NCBI GenBank assembly: GCA_030248225.1
Contig: JASANE010007429.1
Location: 58,090-122,089 of the forward strand
DNA: 64,000 nucleotides
Direction: 5' to 3'
Source of the DNA: Trileptium ribeirensis
Lineage: Eukaryota; Nematoda; Enoplea; Enoplida; Thoracostomopsidae
The notes under the pieces are model-generated. The model did not search any database and was not told the DNA's origin. It saw nothing but the letters and a program-made list of their open reading frames with translations. Within the stretch, counting starts at the first letter, position 1; the number at the start of each line of letters is the position of its first letter. Below are positions 1 to 12,580 of the stretch, piece after piece. A program made the translations under genes and the position numbers.

Positions 1-279
1 CAGGATGGTTTGGGGATAGGGATTTCTCGAGGTGGTTGTTCGAATACTCATTCCTTACTCAAGCGGTCTACTAAAGAATAGTGCGCCCCACACAATGACG
101 CCGGACGGTAGCCACTGATGTGTAAGCACTACTAATTTTATTCAAGACCCACACACTCTCACCCTGATTACCACTCACTCAACACGAAGGGCCGAAGTCT
201 TTAAAGTATTGCTAAACCTAGCACTTTACTATTACCTATCGGCCTTACGAAGTCTTATTGCCAGTTGCTTCTGGTTTTT
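1..279. other. No gene seen
   Basis: Non-coding sequence at the window edge with frequent stops in all frames. No motif, repeat or RNA gene was recognised. Confidence 0.4.
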
Positions 280-1075
280 CTTGGGAAAAATAATATTACT
301 AATTAAGGATACTAATGCGTTAAAAATACTTATATGTGCTGCGCCTATAGCTCTCTCCTTCGCTCCAGGCTATTTCCACTAAGATCCGTAAACGTCAAAC
401 AAGAAACCCGCGCATTCCTTGCCCTGCGTAATACGATACTGGTTGCATCAATCGTACCTAAAGGAAACCCGAGTGTAGGCGTTCCTTGCCAAGCAGTAGT
501 AAATAAAGCCCGAGTATAGGCGCCTTAAAATAAAAGCACGTACAGAAGGGCCGACTATAAATTCTTTCTTTTTAATATAAGTCGACGGTGTCCGCAATTC
601 TTTGCGTTATTACGATCCAGGTTATTCAACCCACTATGAAGTCAGCACAGCCAGCAGTACACGCTCCCCAGAATTACTATACTACCAAACTGTGAACCGT
701 AAAACCTAAAGCCGGAAACAATAAGCGAAACTTACGTAATCTATATCGGCTATTAGCTAGGTAATCCACAACACGGAACCATAATCATAAAACAAAACTA
801 CAGAGATAAGCTTTTCGCTTGTCACCATACCGGACTAAATAAAGCAGCCAACTTACTTTGTAAACTAGAAACAAATTAAACTATGCATAGCTAGTAAATT
901 TAACGAGTAAAAATATGTAAATTAGGTAAATAAAAAGGAAGTAAAATTTTAAATTTTGAAATTTTATAGAAACCACAACTTGAGAAAGCGATATAATAAA
1001 TATTTTAGTGAAAAAACATAAAAATTTGGATTTTAACCCCGGGATCCCCTTGCTAGCCTACTAAACCCCTGACAC
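280..1075 (-). repeat. Old dispersed repeat, copy 1
   Basis: Read on the minus strand, this stretch resembles 11,930-12,580 on the plus strand. Both run in the same order: a GGGGTTAAAA motif, an AT-rich stretch with TTTTTTCACTAAA, ACTAGCTATG, then GTAACGCAAAGAATTGCG and a CCTATACTCGGGTTTCC-like motif. The match is interrupted and clearly old. Two such copies in opposite orientation fit either a dispersed repeat family or the ends of one larger element. No open frame belongs to it. The comparison is by eye. Confidence 0.5.
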
Positions 1076-2934
1076 CCGACAGAGACCTACAATAAATAAA
1101 AAGCACACAATTAGGTAAACACCTAGCTACAGAATTATAAGCTAATTATAAGTTAAATTGTTAAATCAACATACTGAATTCTCTGTGCCGGTGTTTACCA
1201 CAGTACTTATAAAGCTGCTATATTCCACACATAGCAATAACAACAAACAGCACAAAAATACAAAGCAACGATAAATAAGCATCCATCTACATAATTACAG
1301 TAAATTTTAAAACAAATTGTTAAAAACTAAAACCTTCTTATGTACAGAAACACTCTGAGTTCCAGACATGCATCAAAAATGCAAAACACGCGACAGCAGC
1401 GCGGCACATGTTAGAGCGCGTAGCGGGATTAAAAACACGTAAAAACAATGTACATGTGCCTTTGTTATGAAAAAATTGGAAAAAATCTGCAATCACTACA
1501 CCAGTAGGCATATTAAAAGCTGGGTAGCAGAAGCATTACTTAACCCTTTAAGCAGGACTTAATTTATTTGTCGCACAAGCAAGTGGCACAAATAAAAAAC
1601 TGGCGCTGTGATTTTTCTCTCATAAAACGAAATATACACGATAAAAATAATGTTTCGCTAGCCTTAAAACCTTGCGCTGCTAGAATTTCAATTTTTTCTT
1701 CTTATGGTTTGTAATCCGAATTTTTTTTAGTTTTCCCAATAAATTTCACATGCGTGACGGAGGCCCAGTGGACTCCGAAATGTACTTCTTGTTGCGTAAC
1801 TTTTTAACGCGTGAGTCGATATTCATACACATTTAGGAGAAGTCATCAATCCTGATTCTGAATGGACCCCTAAATTTTCCATACTGTGCATGTACAGGTG
1901 TACTAGGACCAGTTCTGGCCCTGAGGGAGCCCTGCTGCACCACCTATCATGTTCACTGTGGTGCCTGGACAACCCTGGCTTACACAATTGATTGCCTGGT
2001 GGACCCTAGTCTGACCGGCTTAGCAGGCTGCCGGTGGGTTTACCAGGGTGTTCGGCCTGGCCCCTATGATGGCCCACATAAGGCTGACCCGTCATTCCCT
2101 CCCTTTCTGTTATTGGGTCCTATACCTTATACCAAGGCCTGCAGAGAACCCTTAGCGGTAGGGTCCGTTTTCGAGAACGGGCCTGCTGAGCCGAAGGGCT
2201 ATTCCACAACCCTCGGGCCCTAAGACGCCGTGATGCGATTGTTTTATCTTACTTCGATGTAAGGCCTAACTAGCTGGGCCTAACCGGTCCACTGTATTTG
2301 AGGGTTATTCGGGAGGCGGGAAGACCGTTTGCTCTAAGGAACTTGGTGATCTATACACTAATACTAGTTGTTGGCGAGGGACGAGCGGAAATGCGAACAC
2401 GAGCGAAGCTAACTGAAGCGTTGGGAATAGGCTAGGTTTAGCGTAATGGTATCAATGTATTTGTTCGGGTTTGGCCGTAATTTGACTGTATCGAAGCTGA
2501 AGTAAGCCTTTGAGTGGGGAGCAGGGACAAGGCAGCAGTAAAGCGCCATGCTGGGCGCGAGCATCATTGGGAGACGGCGTACGGGGAAAGGACAGGGAAC
2601 ATAGTCCAAGCTGCGTTGGGCCTACCTTAGAGGGAAATCGTATGTTTTCTTGAAAACAGGGTGCACTTAACTTAGACCAGTCTAATCCGCCTGTAAGATG
2701 ACACACGACAAACGTTTACACTTGGTTCTACCTTTTCTTTTGGCAAAATATGAAATCAAAAACATGTGAACGAAAACATCACCCAATCGGGTGCACGCTT
2801 TGGAGCAATCATTTACATCGTAAATGTGCCAAGACCAGAGCCCATGCGCGAGCTCCTTGGCTCAACAGGTACATGTATTAGAAATTAAAAATAACTAGAA
2901 ATTAGATTCCTTTTTTGGTCGCAGCTTTTCCCGG
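1076..2934. other. Non-coding; AT-rich then GC-richer block
   Basis: 1,076-1,740 is AT-rich with no coding signal. 1,741-2,710 is noticeably richer in G and C, with several short open frames on both strands. None shows a domain, a splice context or a recognisable composition, so no gene is called. The change in base composition suggests an inserted element of another origin, but no ends were found. Confidence 0.35.
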
Positions 2935-3990
2935 ATAACCAAATGATATCTGGTGAGCTCCAGATGGGCTCTTTCAGAAACGCGGAACCCTTGACCCGAA
3001 ATTTTACTAGTTAATGTCTTCTGACTTGGGCGGACGAAATCAAGCTAGTGAGCTCTAATCAGGCTCTTCTGGAAAAACGGGCGTGTTATATCGTTTGAAA
3101 ACACAATGGACTTCGGAGCACGTAAAAGTAATCGTCCGATCCGCAGCCTGTAATATACTCCTAACACGATGGCTCCGAAATACCCCTTTAAATTTTTTTA
3201 CGGTTAGAAGCATTCCCACTCTGGCGGGAGACCGTAAAACTTTAGCAGGGACCAACAATTTAGGGTACCAACACTTACGGGCGCGCGGAGCATCCGACGG
3301 ACGCCCCAGCGCCAGCAAGTGCGACCTTTGTTATCTTGAAAACAAAAACTTGAACCGCCAGAAACGTCTCGGGCAGACCTCTTCCAAGAGTCTGCAGGTC
3401 GAAGAGTCCGCCCGAGCCGAGCACAACTCCTCCAAAATTTAGCTACCCAAAATTTGTTCTAAATCTGAAACACCCTCGCCCATAAAATTTCTAAGCCTGC
3501 TAACCGTCAACGCCAGTGAGAAATTTTTTCCTTTTTTCACGCCATCAACGCCAGTGAGAAAATTTTTTTCCTTTTTCACGCCAAATTTAGTATAAAACAA
3601 GTACTAACGAGCACTACATTCGCTGGGTGTCCGTTATAAGCACGACCCAGTGAACGGGGAACTAGTCGAGCGTGGACACCTCCCCTTTTTGAACACAATT
3701 TGGCCCAAAAGTATATTTTAATCTCGGAAGCGCGGGCGCAGCAATTGCGGGAGCGCGACGCATCCGAAGGACACCACAGCATCCGCAAGGGTGCCCTTGG
3801 TCCTAGGCTTAAGCGAAAAGTCAAAAACTGCGGAAATCCCCGGGCAGACCTCTTCCACGAGTCTGCAGGTCGAGGAAACCTCCCGGGAAAAACGGAAGAA
3901 AACGAGGGAGAGAAACTTTCAAGATACAAAACCTACGGCAACAACCGCCGACAAAACACGTCAAACTTTAAAGCTAAACTGCTCGACTGC
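2935..3990. repeat. Diverged tandem-duplicated block
   Basis: Three levels of repetition are visible. GTGAGCTC followed by GGCTCTT occurs near 2,953 and again near 3,049. A 38-bp unit (CAACGCCAGTGAGAAA, then T-rich, then TTCACG) occurs twice head to tail at 3,504-3,581. A longer segment ending in GGGCAGACCTCTTCC, AGTCTGCAGGTCGA occurs near 3,373 and again near 3,843. The open frames here (up to 119 codons) both read GQTSS-SLQVEE in the repeated part, so they share ancestry, but there is no known domain and no reason to call a gene. Confidence 0.55.
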
Positions 3991-5716
3991 CCCAACTGAT
4001 GGAATAGGCACCGTTTTTTATATGCCGGCTTAAACCCCCTTTCCTTCTCTTTGATCTCTCTTGGCCCCTAAAGTTTTAAATTTAAAATTTTGCAAAGGCG
4101 AGCACTCGCAGGACAAACAAACGATAAACTATGACAACGAATAAATATAAACGGCAAGTATGTGCAGACCCTTTGGCAAAATTCGAGCCGCATACATACA
4201 TATATGGTCGGCACTCCAAAACAAAAAATATATATCAATATAAATATGGCTGCTTGCTGGGCATTGGCCGACAATTGCCAGAAAAACAAAACCGCCCGCT
4301 GGTCGGTGCGGCAAAATTTTAAGAGAAAATTATAACGGCGCTCAGGGCGTTGTTCGCTTATAGGGATATCGGCACATTTTTGCCAATATCTCAGGAACTA
4401 AAAACAGCAGGCGATCCGGGCAAGACCGGAATCTCGCCCTGACAGACCGGCTGCTGATGAAATTAAAATTTTTGTTGTATCGCCCATGAAAGGCCTGTTA
4501 TTAGAGGACGATTTGGGCACATAAAATACAAAATTTTGATGTCCCATTTGAGTTTAGAGGATCCTGAGCGGACTCGTGAGGGCGGGCGGTCCCGGTTTCA
4601 ACTAATTAGTTAGGACGGGATCCGATATGTGTACCGGGCTCAAAATTCCGGGGACTTTTGATTATTTTATGGGTCCTTTAAGGCTTGAAAAATTGGGGCT
4701 TATACGCCTGTTCGGGGATCCGTAAGTACTTAGGGGAACCAAAATTTTTGACCCGCTTGGACAATTTGGCACCCCTAGGGAGTCCCTTATAAGGTTTAGT
4801 CTACCCCGTCCCCCGGAGTTTAGCAGAAAACATGGACTTTTGGCGCCCTACCGTAAAATGGTACCTCAGAAATATTGTATTCGCTTTTTCACTTCTCCAA
4901 AGCCGAAAATTGTGATTATCTAAATATGATCGACCGCTCTGACCCTACACAAAAATATATATATTATATGTACGTAATGAGCATTAAACGCACAGCAGAT
5001 ATCAACGATTACTGGTAATCCCACATCGTGTCCGCCTCATATAAACCTCATAGGTATTTTATGTTACTAAACTCGCATTTTATGTTATTAAACTGGAAAA
5101 TGGCCTTTCTCTGCAACCAAAATGTATTTGATATTTTAGGTACACCTTCACATTTGCGCAGCTGCGGCTGCGGAAGTGAGGGGCGATATAGAGTCGGGGG
5201 TCTTATTAAACAAAACTCTTACAGCCGCTGCAATTAAGGTTAGCTGAACCCCAACTAGTTGTTGGGAGCAGATAGACATCAGCACAACTCGGTTCAGAAA
5301 AAAATGGGATGGCTGATTAATGAAGAGGAAAGTAAAATCTGAAACATAATTCGAAAAGCTGTTTAGTATTAACGAACATTTGATCGTCTAGTCACCGCAG
5401 TGCAGTAAAGAAACATGTTTTTGTATATACGCAAATTTTATTGAAAATTAAAAAATAGCTGAAGGTAACCCTTTGCGCACCGCACGCTGTGTCAATGTTT
5501 TTTCTGCTAATACGTAATTGTAACACAAATGTTTTATCGAATTTTTTAGTTTTGCGGAACTGGTGTACAAAGAATGTATCGTAAAGATACTTTGATATCA
5601 ATGCTGAACAGTTTTAAATTGGCTGCCCTCCAGGATCAAAAGCTCTGTTGCTTGCTTCAACCATATGAGGCGAAGAATTCACAAGTTCATATTTCATGAG
5701 TGACTGCACAGTAACT
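3991..5716. other. Non-coding, nothing recognised
   Basis: AT-rich sequence without long open frames, tandem arrays or recognisable elements. Short open frames near 4.1-4.3 kb overlap on both strands and look like chance. Confidence 0.35.
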
Positions 5717-5719
5717 TTA

Positions 5720-5774
5720 TGGCTCGTTTAAGTTAATTTGTGTGCACCGTGACCTAGCTATGTCCCAATAGTGA
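5720..5774 (+). repeat. Left terminal inverted repeat
   Basis: It starts TGGCTCGTTTA directly after TTA and is matched in reverse complement by 10,515-10,570 with only scattered differences. A hairpin-capable stretch (GTCCCAATAGTGAG paired with ACTATTTGGGAC) overlaps its inner edge at about 5,762-5,792. Confidence 0.55.
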
Positions 5775-6019
5775 GGACTTACTATTTGGGACAATGACTA
5801 GTCAACGCTGACTATTCAATTTGTCCGTATATACATAGCTAACTATCGTTGGAAAACTAGACGTCACGGCTGACTAGCTAGGACATTTGGCAGTGTCTTG
5901 GCTTACTTTTTTGTAATTAGTTTTAAAGGTATGCCACAAGCTTGTGATAAGGAATTTCATTTTTATAATGGCTGATTTAATACGATATTAGTTTTTATCA
6001 GTGTTCGATATTTATGTTA

Positions 6020-6250
6020 AGCGACAAATGTCGGTGTTAGTTTTGTATGCTTCACTGCGCCCTGAAATCTCGATAGAGTTACGAGTATATCGTTTTTTTC
6101 AGCATAATTAAATAAAAAAATGTATTTTGTGAGCGCCCTCTTCCTAATTGGGGGCATGGGAGCCATAACGTCGGCTCTGGGTTAAATAACGATTGGGTAG
6201 AATCTGGTGGGTAACCTCTTCCTCTATATGAACCTATGCTTTTAATATTT
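6020..6250 (+). repeat. Partial direct repeat of 6,890-7,110
   Basis: This segment and 6,890-7,110 share GGTGTTAGTTTTGTATGC, CTCGATA-AGTTAC, TATCGTTTTTTTCAGCATAAT, TATTTTGTGAG-GCCCTCTTCC and further motifs in the same order and orientation, about 870 bases apart. It is a direct duplication and non-coding. Confidence 0.65.
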
Positions 6251-6279
6251 GTCAGCTAATCAGAACGTAGTGGAGATTG

Positions 6280-7110
6280 TGTGTTGCAGGGTTGGAATCT
6301 TTTAAATTCTGTCTGTGTGTGTTTGATCGGCCTTATCTCGGGAACGACTTAACTGATTTTCATGATCTTGGGCTCATTTGAGTTGATTTACCTTGTATAT
6401 CCCCGAGTGTTATTGATTTTCGGTCCAGTTGCGGGGTCAGAGGTCAAAATGAGGGTTTTTTTACACCATTTTAGAACCCATCACGAAAGCAAAGTTATTT
6501 TTATCTCAACTTTCTATTTGTTGGTCTGGTTGGCTTTATTTCATAGTAAAATGATAAATACCGATGTTCGCTATTTTGCTTCTCGATTAGGGCCCCTGTT
6601 CTGAAGTTATGGGGTTTGAGGTATCGCACCGTCGTGGTTCCTCGACTCAAAATTTGAAAATTTGTTCGAACATCCTGGGCGTAAGTTTCATTTGGGGGTT
6701 TTAGGGCATAGAAAACTCATCGCTGGTGTTGGTTTTGTTCTGTGACCCATGGTTCCATGGGTTCGGGGGTATGGCGCCCCATGGTTCCGCGATCCAAGAT
6801 ACCTAATTAGTTGTGACGTCCTCGGAGACTGATAGTTTGCACTTGTGGGTTTTCGGACATGGGAAGCTTATTGCCGGTGTTAGTTTTGTATGCTTCACTA
6901 GGGTCTGCAAACTCGATAAAGTTACTAGTATATCGTTTTTTTCAGCATAATCAAAGGAAAATTGTGTATTTTGTGAGTGCCCTCTTCCCAATTGGGGTAT
7001 GGGGAGACCTAACGTCGGCGCTTGGGTAAACATTAATTGGGTAAAAGGGTCAGACCATCAGGATGTGGTGGGTAAATTTTCCTCTATCGACATATATGCT
7101 TTTAATATTC
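6280..7110 (+). repeat. 355-bp-family repeat, copy near the left of the window
   Basis: It runs collinear with 61,690-62,820: GTCTGTGTGTG then GATCGGCC, GGTCAGAGGTCAAAAT (6,432), TTTTATTTCATAGTAAAATGA, a CATGGTTCCATGG motif, then GCTTCACT and AGAGTTACTAGT-like motifs. The 62-kb locus has two head-to-tail units about 355 bases long; here one unit plus part of a second is present. No protein reading is conserved between units, so this is a non-coding repeat. Confidence 0.65.
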
Positions 7111-9084
7111 GTCAATTAATATATCATTTCTTCAGCATAATTACTCTCAGTGGTGTCGTAAGCTGTTCAAAAGTGGCGGGTGCCAGTCATTTACATTCAT
7201 TTTGTTGTAACCACAATCATTTTTTTCACTGGTAGTGCCCCCTCTTGCGACGCCTCTTACTTGTTTAGTCCAATATCCGGAGCTCAAAATGATATAAATT
7301 ATTCTTTTAAATATTTCAATTTCAAAAAATTTCGATTAACTTTTGCATATGGTCCCTAATTAATGTTTCATAGCTGTCGAATTTGTAGTAGCAGCAGATG
7401 TTCAAGTTTACCGTGCGCAAAACTATCATCATTAATCAGTTGCATAAGAATAATTAAATATTAAATATGTTCCTTTTTCTTTCAAAAGAATTTTTTTATT
7501 AAATTTTCCCACGGTTACGCTGATCGAATCTTGTTAAATATATAAATTCATAATGCGAATAGATAAATACAGCAAAGTTAAAAAAGTGAACTCTTTTTAA
7601 AAGTGTATTCCCGGCTACAGCCAACGTTTGGTATTTTTAGATTATGTGCGTATTGTAAATATGATAACTGAGGCACTATATATGTCAACACATTACTGTG
7701 CAACCGTTCGCAGGGATATACATTTCAAATGAATGTAAGTGGGTTTCGATGAATACATCGGTATTGGCGATTATTAGAATTGTATGCGTGATTGGTACCA
7801 TATTTTTAGAACACGTATTACCATATATTGTTATTAGGAAGTGTTAGGTAAGGATAAAACTCCAAATCACAAAGATCCATCTTGAGTCGATGCTCTGTCG
7901 TGTATCCCGATTCCCTGCAGCTAGCGGACTTATATACATTGCATTTTTATCGGATGGGTTTGGCCCCCGACGGCGCTCGTTAGAGGTAAAGGAAAGCTTG
8001 GATTTTTGGGCTCCGGCTCCGTTCGGCCTTTCCTGGATGGTTGGTCCGCTCAGCTTGGTTTTTCATATAAAGCAAGCAATTCGTGCTTTCGCAAAGCTGC
8101 TTTCTTGAATTTAACAATCTAATTTGAGGGGTGAAACGCATTGCTTTGAACCATGTGATAGTATTTAACTCAACGCGTACCTGGTCAATTCCGGTTACTA
8201 TCGATCTTATCACTACACTTAATATTGTTTTCACCCAGTATTCCTCTAACCTACTATGTATCACTTTAGAAAAATCGGGGACTTTTAGTTCAATGTTTAC
8301 CATGTAAACATGAAGAGACATGGTGCACAGTCGTTACGAGAAGTGAACAAAGCTATTTAGTCTCAACTGTATGCTTCACGCGGTAGCATAAGCTGAGGCC
8401 TTCTGAAAGAATTAGGGGTCACCTATTATGTATAATAGACCCTGCATACTTATTCAGCGAACGACAATGGTCTCCATAAATGAAAAAAGTTGATATAAAA
8501 TTTTCATTAAAGTCGTGTACATTAATGCCACGAACATAAATACGAAAACAGGCTTAGAACGAGGCTTTAAACAATAATTGACTGTACACAGATCAAATAC
8601 ATTACGCTGCCGCTCTGGTACGTGGTGCAGGTAATAAAAACTTATTAAAAGGTCCGAGCCCAGTTCTAAAATGTCGCGTCGATCGCTGAGTTTCGGGCCA
8701 GAACCGCTTCTTAATAATGGTCAGGTGGTATCTACTTATAAAATGCTGCAAACTGACTTCTAGTGTCACGCTTCCCCTCTTCAGAGGCACTATAGCGAGT
8801 GTAGAATGCATCCGTTCAAAAACTGTAAGCCCGGTCGAATTCAATTGCCTATCAATTTCAGTGCTTGTTTTGGAGTCCTAAATGTGTTCAAAAATATAAG
8901 CAAGACAATATGTATAGGTTTTAGTATTCATTTCGTTCAGATATTCATACATATAACCACGAGAAATTTACAAACGTTATCTCGATTTATGTAGATTAAG
9001 TATTTCGCGACTATCGGAACATTATATAAGTCATATTTTTTGATACTTGCAACTGCCCCTCTCAACTTTAGGGGCCGGACGCTA
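7111..9084. other. Non-coding interior of the candidate transposon
   Basis: AT-rich, with no open frame above about 115 codons and no recognisable domain. The minus-strand frame at 7,980-8,321 (113 codons) shows no known motif and is treated as chance. Confidence 0.35.
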
Positions 9085-9255
9085 TAACGTTAAAAAAAGA
9101 ACAGCATAGAGTGGGTGATTCGTGGGGAGGCAGCCCCCCGACTTAGGCTTAGTGTATGTCTCATATAGGGACCTTAGCTCAGGCTATGACTAAGGCTTAG
9201 TATATCGAGAACGACATGGCATGCATTATACTTCGGCCCCTAAAGTTGACATGAG
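9085..9255 (-). repeat. Three-copy dispersed repeat, copy a
   Basis: It matches 11,570-11,720 in reverse complement: GACTTAGGCTTAGTGTATG, TCATATAGGGACCTTAG, GGCATGCATTATAC, CGGCCCCTAA. Part of it also recurs at 47,648-47,735. It lies inside the candidate DNA transposon while the second copy lies outside, so it is a separate repeat family. Confidence 0.6.
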
Positions 9256-10514
9256 CCCTTGCAACAATGCTTAAAGAAAAGGAAATCATGTGATCCGGAA
9301 TGAACTGCCAGTATTTATTTATGCCCACACTAATATTGCCGAACCAAGCGGCGATAATACTGCGTATAATTATATGTTTGTACAAAGAACTTTCACGGTC
9401 TCTGTTGAATGCAAGCCGTGCCATTACACTATGTCTTTAGACTGAGGATTACGCTATCAGTCTGCCACAGTTGGACAGTTCCAATCTCGCGGTATGACGT
9501 CTAATACAATGTGCTACACATTCCTTTGGTTATGCCATATTTACTTCCAATAAACATATGTGTAAATTTGTTATTGCTTATTTTGAGCTACTTCGTTTGG
9601 CTTCATGCATATTCCGAGAATTTATTTGCATTAATTGTCTAAGGAGTGTGAACCGAAGCTAATATAGTCATATAGATATCCATATAGGTCGGACAACTTA
9701 ATCATGTTTACTCGCGCCTGCAGGCGGTTGAAAAATTACAAAAAAAATTGAACTGCAGAGAATTATGAATTTCTAAATATTTACCCCCTGGCCGCAAACG
9801 CTTCAACTGGAAATATGTACCCCAACCAAGCCGACGTACATTGGACATTTATGGCTTAGTCTGTAGAGTTTTCACCGGTCAACCTATGCTGCTGCAATAT
9901 ATTGAACGACAGCTGATATACTTTACCACACATTTACAACGTTTAGCCTCGAGCCTTAACACACTGTGCATTCCATAAAAATGAATAATGAAATAAATTT
10001 CCGGTGGCAAGATACCTGCGTTTTGGTGCCCGTTGTAAAAACCACAGATGTATATGCTTAACATACCGAATTTCGCTATGTATATATAATAATTAGTATC
10101 AGAATGCCTCGGGCTTCCTTTAGCTTCGAGGTTTCTGGTTCCTTTTGTGCCCTTGCTACAAAATTATTCTCTAGCTAGCATGAAATGACATAACGTCCTT
10201 ACATCGTTTAATTTATTTTCATTAAAATACAATATACCGTATACCACTTAATACTAGATTATAGTTGTACTCGCTTATAGAACACCTGTGATTTGTTATA
10301 TATTTGATAATTCTGAAAGATATATAAACAAAAGTTACCTCACTGTATAAAATGAGGTAAATATGATTGATGAGCTGTACTGTCTTTTTTCACTATTAAG
10401 GACATATTACCCAGTCAGCGCTCACTGCTAAAAAACTCGCGCAGTCAAGGCAGTCTGTGGTATTATGTCTCAGATAGTAGCTTTGTTATTACCCGGACTT
10501 GCTGACAGTCGTTG
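9256..10514. other. Non-coding, nothing recognised
   Basis: AT-rich sequence within the candidate DNA transposon. It has only short chance open frames and subterminal short motifs close to the right end (about 10,390-10,510). Confidence 0.35.
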
Positions 10515-10570
10515 CTCACTATTTGGACAAAGCTAGGTCACGGCGCACACAAATTATCGTAAACGAGCCA
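10515..10570 (-). repeat. Right terminal inverted repeat
   Basis: Reverse complement of 5,720-5,774 with a few mismatches. It ends in CGAGCCA and is followed at once by TTA, giving the matching target duplication. Confidence 0.55.
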
Positions 10571-10573
10571 TTA

Positions 10574-11569
10574 GGTAGAACAACCTGCATCCTGTTAATA
10601 CATGCTGAAGAAGGAGTTCATAGGCTACCCCGCCTGAGGCCTCGAACATCAGCGAGGTGCTGATATACTCCTCACCTGAAGCTACCACTGGTTCCCTTTC
10701 CTAAAGGCACTACCATCAAAGGCTCCACTTACCCACACGCTCGGAAAATTTTAGAAAAATTGCTAAAAATAGGTTGAAAATTGTCTAAAATATGTGTAAT
10801 GGGTGAAAATTAGTTCGAATCGGCGTAAAATGGGCTCTTGGTGGCAATGGAGTAGTCAAATTTTCTGGCATACCTCTGAAGGGCTTTACTCTGGGTGCCT
10901 CTAATGCCCGTCTCCCCTGACACAACCAACCCAAACCCTACGCTGTACCTGGATAATCTATACCGGGACCTTGGCGTGTCAGAGTGTACGATCGTGGTAG
11001 CAGAAATATAGCTGATGGCATTAAGCAAACTCTGATGATAGATAAACCGCAACCTCACAGTCTAAAATTTTAGCTTTCATTATAAAGTTATGGTTCCAAT
11101 TTTTTTTGTTAAAGTAAATCAACGCGCGTGATTAGTCGCTGCCTGAAAGCAGGACCAAACACATGCTCGATTAAATTTGGTTATGTAAATATAAAGAGTT
11201 AAAGTTGGACTGCCTGATGCCATAACAAATTGAAGCCTATTTTTAGGTTTGGACTAGCCCGGTGTATCTCTAGCACATGGAACCTAATCAGAAATTAGCA
11301 GTCGCGTCACAATAATATTCATTATGGTGGCCAGCTCAACACACCGATTTAAACGATGGTATGTTGAAAAAAATTTGTTGCAGTTGTTGCAATTTGTTGC
11401 AGTATTAAAAAATAAGGGCAACAATGTCAAATTATCTGCACCCCATTGCACTCGTGGCGACTCACCTAGAATGTAAGCTTTACTCACAGCTGCCACTAGT
11501 CACTTATCTTTGTTAGCAATTTAACCGTATAACCACTGCCCTAGTGAAGATACAAACAGCCAACAGAAT
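10574..11569. other. Non-coding, nothing firm
   Basis: AT-rich. A run of AAATTTT-type words at 10,740-10,830 resembles, in reverse complement, the stretch at 42,940-43,100, and both adjoin a short GC-richer segment. This could be a short dispersed repeat, but the shared words are too simple to be sure. Confidence 0.3.
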
Positions 11570-11720
11570 TAGTGTCGGGCCAAATTAACCCTGAGGGGCC
11601 AAAGTGTAACGCATGCTATACCGTTCTAGGCTTTTAGTCCTAGCCTTAGGTCCTTATATGACACATACACTAAGTCTAAGCTTTAAACGGGGAACTGCCA
11701 TCCCTCGAGCTCCCCAATCT
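11570..11720 (+). repeat. Three-copy dispersed repeat, copy b
   Basis: Inverted relative to 9,085-9,255, with shared words including TATATGACACATACACTAAG and GGGGCCAAAGTGTAACGCATG (in its own orientation). It is a diverged copy. Confidence 0.6.
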
Positions 11721-11929
11721 AAGCTGTTCATTTTCTAAGGATATAACGTTTTGATTCTCAGGGTTACATTGGCTGTTGGTCGGTAAAGAGTGTATACATT
11801 AAGTGTAAAATTTCAAACCTAAAATTATGATTAGGTAGTTTCACTTTAATTAGGTAGCTAGAAGGATAACGTTTATACTGCGTCATTGTTTTTAATGTTT
11901 GTTCGGCATTGTCGGGGGTCTAGGAGTCT

Positions 11930-12580
11930 ACCGAGGCTCTCGGGGTTAAAAAGCCCATTTTTATATTTTTTTCACTAAATAATTCATTATATGGCTCCCT
12001 CAGATATGTAGCTGGTTAAAATTTTAAAGTTTATAAAACTTTTTTTACCTCCTAATTTGCATATTTTGCTTTTGTTTCTTTACTAGCTATGTCTAAGTTA
12101 GGTTTTGTTTTAGTTTATCGTCAGTCTTGATCCGAGTCTTACGGAGTTTGCGGCAAAATCACGACATTGCATGATTGTTTACGTATATTGTTTAATTATG
12201 TACGACTGCTAATAGGTTGCTTAGCTAATAGGCTTAGTTTTTGGTTACGTCAGCTTTGTATTTGAAATTAGTTTTTATTCGGCGATTGACTTGAATGGAG
12301 ACTGGGAATTACTAAGCTTATGGTGAAAGGACTTGCTGATTATTTTTATTGCTTTTACTGGCTGAATTATTAGTAACGCAAAGAATTGCGTGTGGTTTAC
12401 AAGTCGGCTAAAATTTGTGGTATCGCTATTACTGAGAAGATAACCTATACTCGTGCCTTCTATCAGCTGCTGATTCGCAAGGAAAGGCCTATACTCGGGT
12501 TTCCGGAAACACGAATTCGACTTATATTGTTATTTCTTGGAGCTCAAAGAATGCGCGGCGTGATTGCCTTGTATACAACA
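11930..12580 (+). repeat. Old dispersed repeat, copy 2
   Basis: Same family as 280-1,075 in opposite orientation. Landmarks in order are CTCGGGGTTAAAA, TTTTTTCACTAAAT, TTTACCTCCTAATTTGCATA, ACTAGCTATG, GTAACGCAAAGAATTGCG and CCTATACTCGGGTTTCC. A chance open frame at 12,386-12,586 overlaps it. Confidence 0.5.

Larger units (their letters stand above)
5720..10570. mobile_element. Candidate 4.85-kb DNA transposon with inverted ends and TTA duplication
   Basis: The first and last roughly 55 bases are inverted copies of each other. Both begin TGGCTCGTTTA and contain CCGTGACCTAGCT and AATAGTGAG. The trinucleotide TTA lies directly outside each end (5,717-5,719 and 10,571-10,573). A 3-bp TTA or TAA target duplication is typical of the PIF/Harbinger superfamily, which makes that the leading assignment. 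Subterminal regions on both sides carry further short motifs such as GTCAACGCTGACTA or AGCGCTGACTGG. No transposase open frame is visible between the ends, so this would be a non-autonomous or dead element, or two nearby short elements in opposite orientation. Confidence 0.45.

Noticed and set aside
1999..2223. A 74-codon Pro/Gly-rich protein in the GC-richer block
   Set aside because: No splice or start context, no domain and overlapping frames on the other strand; composition alone explains it.
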